A DNA stretch of 9,102 nucleotides, taken from positions 1 through 9,102 of the forward strand of contig QAKE01000051.1 in NCBI GenBank assembly GCA_003343995.1, written 5' to 3'. Source of the DNA: Bacillota bacterium (GTDB lineage: Bacteria > Bacillota > Clostridia > Christensenellales > Borkfalkiaceae). Positions 6,117-9,102 of the stretch are shown here, piece after piece. The number at the start of each line of letters is the position of its first letter. Positions within the stretch are counted from its first letter, which is position 1. A program made the translations under genes and the position numbers. The notes beneath the pieces were generated by a model. It was not told where the DNA came from, ran no database searches, and was given only the letters and a program-made list of their open reading frames with translations.

Positions 6117-7102
6117 AAGAATTCTTATTGAGTGACAAAAGTTTGAACAGTCACGGTCTTATTATTATGACGGAAGGTATAGACATGACACGTTTTCTTG
6201 AAAATCCGGTCATGTATTACAATCATGACAGGGAAAGGGGGGTGATAGGGAAATGGATAAATCTGAGAAAAGAAAATAGTAAACTCTATGGAACACCCGT
6301 ATTCGATGAAAAGCAGGAACTGGGATGTTCGGTAGCAAGACAAGTGAGGGACGGCTTTATTAGGGCTGCGAGTATCGGTGTCCGCGATGTCCGTTTTTCC
6401 GGAAACAAGGTAATACAATGTGAACTTAAGGAAATATCAATATGCGATATTCCGAGTAACCGGAATACCTTGCAATTGTACTATAAGGACAAACAGATAG
6501 GTTATCATAATTATGTAGAACTTTTAAACAGCGAATCAATGAATGAAGAGAATTTTAAACAGCTTCTGGAGGTTCTGAGTCTCCCACCAACAGCAACGTT
6601 CCAGGATGTGATTGAGACAGTCCAGTACATGCGGAAACTCTTGCCGCAAGGCAAGTCTGGAGACATCAAACAACGCTTGCAAATGGCTTGTGACAAAGGA
6701 ATATTGACCGAGAATGAAAAGGCCAATATTGAAATGCTTGTCGGAAATGATACGGTAAAGCTGGAGCAATACCTCACCAACAAGACCAATGAGTTTGAAT
6801 CCGGTTTCAATAAGGAGTTCATGTCCCTCATAGAGGAATTCCCGAGAAAATTTGAAACGGTCAATGTGCCTTTTCTCAGGACGAAGGTCAAGGAACTGGC
6901 AAAGAATGATTTTGCCACGTTTCGAGAGCTGGTCAAGTCAATGCCTGACAGAGTACGCGTGATGGAAATGATTGATGATGGCAGAGAAGGGGGTAAAGCC
7001 GCATGGACATTGTCCGATTGGAGGAAATACAACCCTCAGGAACTTAGGCGCAACCCGGAGTTATACAAGAGACTTCTTGATGAAGAGAAAAACAAGAATT
7101 AA
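6113..7102 (+). CDS. Prohead protease fused to scaffold-like region
   Basis: The 329-aa product has an N-terminal domain (about 1-125) fitting the S78/HK97-type prohead protease: IDMTRFLENPVMYYNHD with a candidate catalytic His38, GFIRAASIGV with Ser87, and the following ELKEISICDIPSN with Glu107, the usual H...S...E order. It also has the FxxNPV and iGxW features of the family. Residues about 135-329 are a helical, charged extension ending in TLSDWRKYNPQELRRNPELYKRLLDEE, the tail seen in protease-scaffold proteins of Mu-like phages. In such phages the protease is made fused to, or overlapping with, the scaffold and cleaves it during head maturation. The gene is directly followed by the capsid gene, as expected, and its ATG overlaps the previous stop. 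Assignment to a specific peptidase family is by motif recognition. Confidence 0.85.
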   Translation: MKEFLLSDKSLNSHGLIIMTEGIDMTRFLENPVMYYNHDRERGVIGKWINLRKENSKLYGTPVFDEKQELGCSVARQVRDGFIRAASIGVRDVRFSGNKVIQCELKEISICDIPSNRNTLQLYYKDKQIGYHNYVELLNSESMNEENFKQLLEVLSLPPTATFQDVIETVQYMRKLLPQGKSGDIKQRLQMACDKGILTENEKANIEMLVGNDTVKLEQYLTNKTNEFESGFNKEFMSLIEEFPRKFETVNVPFLRTKVKELAKNDFATFRELVKSMPDRVRVMEMIDDGREGGKAAWTLSDWRKYNPQELRRNPELYKRLLDEEKNKN

Positions 7103-7129
7103 TATTAACAGATTAAAAGACAAAAGATT

Positions 7130-8005
7130 ATGGCAGATTTAAACAAAGAAGTATGGGTGGAACAGTTAAAAGAGAACTTCTATCCGGACAGTTCATTCCT
7201 GAAATACGTTAGAGACTTTTCCACTTTGGTGGAGAATGATGCCATCAACATGGCCTCTGCGGGAGTGGATCCTAAAGTTTTAATCAACAACACCACTTAT
7301 CCCATCCCCGTATCAATGAGAGTGGATAAACCGATACGTATTGAACTGGATAAGTTTGAGACGGAAAATACCCTCGTACACCGTCCTGAGGTAATAGAGT
7401 ACAGCTATGACCAGTTGGAATCCGTAATAATGGGACACCGTAACACACTGCGTTCCAAAACAGCCGAAAAGGCTGCACACGCTTTTGCCCCTCATGAAGA
7501 CACAGCCGACACCCCGGTTATATCCACAACCGGGGAAACTGTCGGGAATAGGAAACGATTGTCTGTGGTCGACATCCTTAGCCTTAAGGAAAGGTTTGAC
7601 CTGCTTGACATACCTTTGGACAAACGTTATCTGGTATTGAACCCTTCACACTTGTCAGACCTTATTCTCTTCGATGTAAAGGCTTTCAAGGATATTGTTG
7701 ACATCAAGGACGGAGTTCCGCAACGCTTTGCAGGTTTCAACATGCTACAGACATCAATTACTCCTAAATATAATTCTACTAACAATAAAAAGGTTGCATT
7801 TGGCAGTGTGGCTTCATCTACGGATACGTTTTGTTCGTTTGCCTTCTATTCAGATGAGGTGATGAAAGCCGATGGGGAAGTTTATATGTATATCAGGATG
7901 GATGACCCAGAACTGCGTGGAACCATTGTCGGCTTTGATAAGCGGTTTATTGCAGTACCCATAAGAAACAAGGGTATTGGCGCTATCGTCAGTGCAATGG
8001 CTTAG
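7130..8005 (+). CDS. Major capsid protein of Bacteroides Mu-like type
   Basis: The 291-aa product starts MADLNKEVWVEQLKENFYPDSSF and lies 27 bp downstream of the prohead protease gene, the usual order of head genes. It resembles capsid proteins I recognise from Bacteroides Mu-like prophages: an N-terminal arm (1-60, with INMASAGVDPKVLINNTTYPIP), a spine-helix-like segment (80-120), then RYLVLNPSHLSDLIL (166-180), DGVPQRFAGFNMLQ (194-207) and a C-terminal strand region with MDDPELRGTIVGFDKRFIAVPIRN. The last part looks like the P-domain of an HK97-fold capsid. The fold is inferred from context and pattern; I cannot verify it by structure. It is the last gene of the rightward operon, ending 19 bp before the strong hairpin at 8024. 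It is intact, without frameshift. Confidence 0.8.
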   Translation: MADLNKEVWVEQLKENFYPDSSFLKYVRDFSTLVENDAINMASAGVDPKVLINNTTYPIPVSMRVDKPIRIELDKFETENTLVHRPEVIEYSYDQLESVIMGHRNTLRSKTAEKAAHAFAPHEDTADTPVISTTGETVGNRKRLSVVDILSLKERFDLLDIPLDKRYLVLNPSHLSDLILFDVKAFKDIVDIKDGVPQRFAGFNMLQTSITPKYNSTNNKKVAFGSVASSTDTFCSFAFYSDEVMKADGEVYMYIRMDDPELRGTIVGFDKRFIAVPIRNKGIGAIVSAMA

Positions 8006-8023
8006 TTTCTGTATTCTATAAGG

Positions 8024-8067
8024 AAAGGCGGCTACGGGGCTTTGAAATGCCTTATGTAGCCGCCTTT
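8024..8067. terminator. Strong hairpin terminator between convergent genes
   Basis: Perfect 12-bp arms, AAAGGCGGCTAC (8024-8035) and GTAGCCGCCTTT (8056-8067), enclose a 20-nt loop. It lies 19 bp after the capsid stop and 26 bp beyond the stop of the minus-strand gene, so it can end transcription from both sides. The T-tract on each side is short (TTTATAG on the plus strand, CTTTCCTTA on the minus strand). Confidence 0.85.
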
Positions 8068-8092
8068 ATAGCATAAACAATGAAAACAAATA

Positions 8093-8362
8093 TTATCTCC
8101 AACAAAAGCCCGGATACGTCTTAGTCAACTTCTGATACGCTTTTTTATCGGCCTTGAGGAGGTTGAAAAATGAAGTGTCCTGCAGGGCATTCGAAACAGT
8201 CCTTTCACCGATGAAGAACTCTTTTTCACATAATACCCGAATAGTGTCATCAAAACGCAGCCTTTTAATCTCATTATGGTAATAAAAACGGCCAACAATT
8301 AATTTATTACGGTCAACCAGACGTTGGACTCTGTCTTCTGACTTACTCCTACTTTTTTTCAT
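8093..8362 (-). CDS. Small basic HTH-like protein at the right end
   Basis: An 89-aa minus-strand protein starting MKKSRSKSEDRVQRLVDRNKL. Residues about 25-62 (GRFYYHNEIKRLRFDDTIRVLCEKEFFIGERTVSNAL) are strongly patterned: a RFYYhxExxRLRFDDxIxxL helix, then a FFIGERTV turn and helix, like a family of small proteins I associate with Bacteroides Mu-like phages. The start of helix 2 and the ERTVSNAL helix suggest an HTH-type DNA-binding fold. The remainder is basic. The ATG at 8360-8362 gives the basic N-terminus. It faces the capsid operon, shares its terminator, and lies with its promoter region inside the right end. It may regulate the element or act in transposition; neither role is demonstrated. 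Confidence 0.7.
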   Translation of the reverse strand: MKKSRSKSEDRVQRLVDRNKLIVGRFYYHNEIKRLRFDDTIRVLCEKEFFIGERTVSNALQDTSFFNLLKADKKAYQKLTKTYPGFCWR

Positions 8363-8396
8363 ACTTGCAGTTTTGTTATCCCAACCGTAAAAATAG

Positions 8397-8416
8397 TAAT
8401 AATATTGATATTATTA
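8397..8416. promoter_or_regulatory. AT-rich palindrome upstream of the minus-strand gene (possible operator)
   Basis: Nine-base arms at 8397-8405 (TAATAATAT) and 8408-8416 (ATATTATTA) enclose TG. It lies 34 bp upstream of the start of the minus-strand HTH-like gene. This is the expected position for a control site. Confidence 0.4.
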
Positions 8417-8427
8417 AAACAAATTGT

Positions 8428-8524
8428 AACGGATGATGTAACAGTTACACGTGTACATTTAAAGGAGATACAGATGAGTTGTAAATAAATATTTCTAATA
8501 TAAGGCAAGAAGAACACTTACTCA
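8428..8524 (-). repeat. Proposed right end with inverted transposase-binding motifs
   Basis: On the minus strand the proposed end reads TGAGTAAGTGTTCTTCTTGC, agreeing with the left end at 14 of 20 positions. Inward lie CTCATCTGT (revcomp of 8470-8478), close to the left-end CATCCGTT motif, and CATCATCCGTT (revcomp of 8428-8438), an exact 11-bp match to 1111-1121. GTTACA occurs twice beside it on the minus strand (8444-8449 and 8426-8430 region), matching GTTACAT near the left end. The terminus CA is at 8523-8524. Confidence 0.55.
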
Positions 8525-8620
8525 TATTAACAAACCTAATATCTTTCTTTTTTGTATTGGCGTTCGTCCTTTACAAAACTTCCGTTCTTCTCCCCCTCAG
8601 GCTCTAATGTAAGGATGTAT

Positions 8621-8634
8621 GAGATGCGCATCTC
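8621..8634. repeat. GAGATGCGCATCTC palindrome, fourth copy
   Basis: A perfect 14-bp palindrome that differs from the left-side copies only in the central TA/CG pair. It places members of the same repeat family on both sides of the inserted element, as expected if one intergenic array was split. Confidence 0.65.
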
Positions 8635-8666
8635 GTACACTTACACACTATAGTTTGAGGAAGAAA

Positions 8667-8717
8667 GAAGCGGAGATCCCTCTCTTGCCCCATAAACAAA
8701 AGAAAGGTCTCCGCTTC
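8667..8717 (-). terminator. Terminator of the GH2 gene
   Basis: GAAGCGGAGA (8667-8676) pairs with TCTCCGCTTC (8708-8717), extendable by a wobble and a GC pair. On the minus strand it follows the GH2 stop by 26 bp and is followed by a pyrimidine-rich CTTTCTTCC run, which fits an intrinsic terminator. Confidence 0.75.
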
Positions 8718-8743
8718 GCCGAATGATATGAATGATAAGTCGC

Positions 8744-9102
8744 TTACTTCTGCAGCTTCAAAACGCAGGAAGTTTCCGGCAGGTTTTCCGAAACGACCGT
8801 CAGTGTGGCTTCTCCCGCTTCGCCGGTACTTTGCAACAGCACCTGTGCAAGTCCATTGAATGCCTTTACCTGATAGGTGCGTGCATCGGCGTCGGCCGGA
8901 CGTTCCGTAGCCCGATAAGCGGGGTCTCCATTCCCCACCCCAAGGATGCGTACCGGACCGGAGACGGTTATCGTCAAGTCGTTGCAGGCAGTGGGGACAA
9001 AACGTTTCTTCTTGTCCTGCAACTCAATGTTACACACTGCCACATCCCGATTGTCTGCCTGAATGACGGAACGGTCTGCCGTCAGGGAGATACGGGCAGG
9101 AG
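8744..9102 (-). CDS. GH2 beta-galactosidase-like protein, C-terminal end (partial)
   Basis: The frame enters from the right edge and ends at a TAA (8744-8746), giving 118 visible residues. They fold into the Ig-like C-terminal module of GH2 enzymes: ISLTADRSVIQADNRDVAVCNIELQDKK with the strand-loop pattern 'T-A-D-x-x-x-I-x-A-D', then FVPTACNDLTITVSGPVRILGVGNGDP, where the (V/P)TA-(C/D)N and GxGNGDP turn is characteristic of the domain, then AFNGLAQVLLQSTGEAGEATLTV. The catalytic barrel is outside the window. Such enzymes act on polysaccharide side chains in the periplasm or outside the cell. Codon use is GC-rich like the host genes on the left. A start internal to the window (a GTG at 9043) is not the real one, because coding continues upstream of it. 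Confidence 0.88.
   Translation of the reverse strand, partial: PARISLTADRSVIQADNRDVAVCNIELQDKKKRFVPTACNDLTITVSGPVRILGVGNGDPAYRATERPADADARTYQVKAFNGLAQVLLQSTGEAGEATLTVVSENLPETSCVLKLQK

Larger units (their letters stand above)
1084..8524 (+). mobile_element. Compact Mu-like transposable element with capsid genes
   Basis: The body is defined by a MuA-like DDE transposase, a MuB-like ATPase, a gp16/GemA-like protein, a prohead protease and a capsid protein in one rightward operon, inserted between two convergent host genes. Proposed ends start TGAGTA on both sides. Reading inward, 14 of the first 20 positions agree between the left (1084 on) and right (8524 backward) ends, with TG/CA termini as in Mu. 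Inside each end lie copies of CATCCGTT in the same inward orientation. The immediate 5-bp flanks are ATTTA (1079-1083) and TATTA (8525-8529), which are not an exact duplication, so the exact boundaries are provisional. The size of about 7.4 kb is far below a complete Mu-like prophage. No portal, terminase, tail or lysis genes are visible. Confidence 0.7.
8525..8743. other. Host intergenic remainder
   Basis: Apart from one palindrome and the GH2 terminator I see no gene here. It starts with TATTA next to the proposed right end of the element. Near its start lies AAACCTAATAT (8533-8543), the reverse complement of 971-981. Confidence 0.5.

Noticed and set aside
6511..7032. Minus-strand 173-aa frame inside the protease gene
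   Set aside because: It is a shadow of the scaffold region; the sense frame has protease motifs and the overlap arrangement of a real operon.
7130..8005. Encapsulin nanocompartment instead of phage capsid
   Set aside because: The adjacent protease-scaffold gene and MuAB context fit a phage-type head; no cargo enzyme gene is next to it.
8363..8743. tRNA, rRNA or diversity-generating retroelement
   Set aside because: No cloverleaf, rRNA-like stretch, reverse transcriptase or template repeat was found in the gene-free parts.

Overview
The window looks like a chromosomal segment of a Bacteroidales bacterium, most likely Bacteroides. The reasons are promoter-like TAnnTTTG boxes, a GH2 glycoside hydrolase of the kind common in gut Bacteroides, and phage-type proteins resembling families I know from Bacteroides Mu-like prophages. 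The genus is inferred from recognition; no search was run.

Layout. At the left, GC-richer host DNA holds the C-terminal end of a probable PHP-domain protein (to 158) and a small DUF456 membrane protein (204-677). An intergenic stretch follows, with three GAGATG-type palindromes at exact 23-bp spacing. At the right, the host strand resumes with the C-terminal end of a GH2 beta-galactosidase-like protein on the minus strand (from 8744), a terminator for it, and one more palindrome of the same kind. The host genes are convergent, and the space between them is occupied by a transposable element of about 7.4 kb.

The element (my best ends are 1084 and 8524) is Mu-like. From left to right it carries: a left end with repeated CATCCGTTCAT motifs; a very AT-rich orphan gene whose N-terminus resembles the arm domain of Bacteroidetes tyrosine recombinases; a double palindrome that looks like an operator/early promoter; a small HTH regulator; a MuA-like DDE transposase; a MuB-like AAA+ ATPase; an unknown 123-aa protein; a Mu gp16/GemA-like protein; a prohead protease with a scaffold-like C-terminal region; and a major capsid protein. 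A strong hairpin terminator follows. After it come a minus-strand small basic protein and the right end, which carries the same CATCCGTT motif in inverted orientation.

The main point of interest is what is absent. There is no portal, terminase, head-completion, tail, lysis or host-recognition gene, yet all visible element genes are open and the capsid operon ends cleanly in a terminator. This could be a compact transposon that makes its own capsid shell and depends on a helper phage for the rest (a capsid-forming satellite), or a deletion derivative of a full Mu-like prophage. The sequence alone cannot decide between them.

Precise element ends are uncertain. The best-matching terminal sequences (TGAGTA at both ends) are flanked by ATTTA and TATTA, which are not identical. 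A different left position (880) would give an exact 5-bp TATTA duplication but a poorer terminal match.
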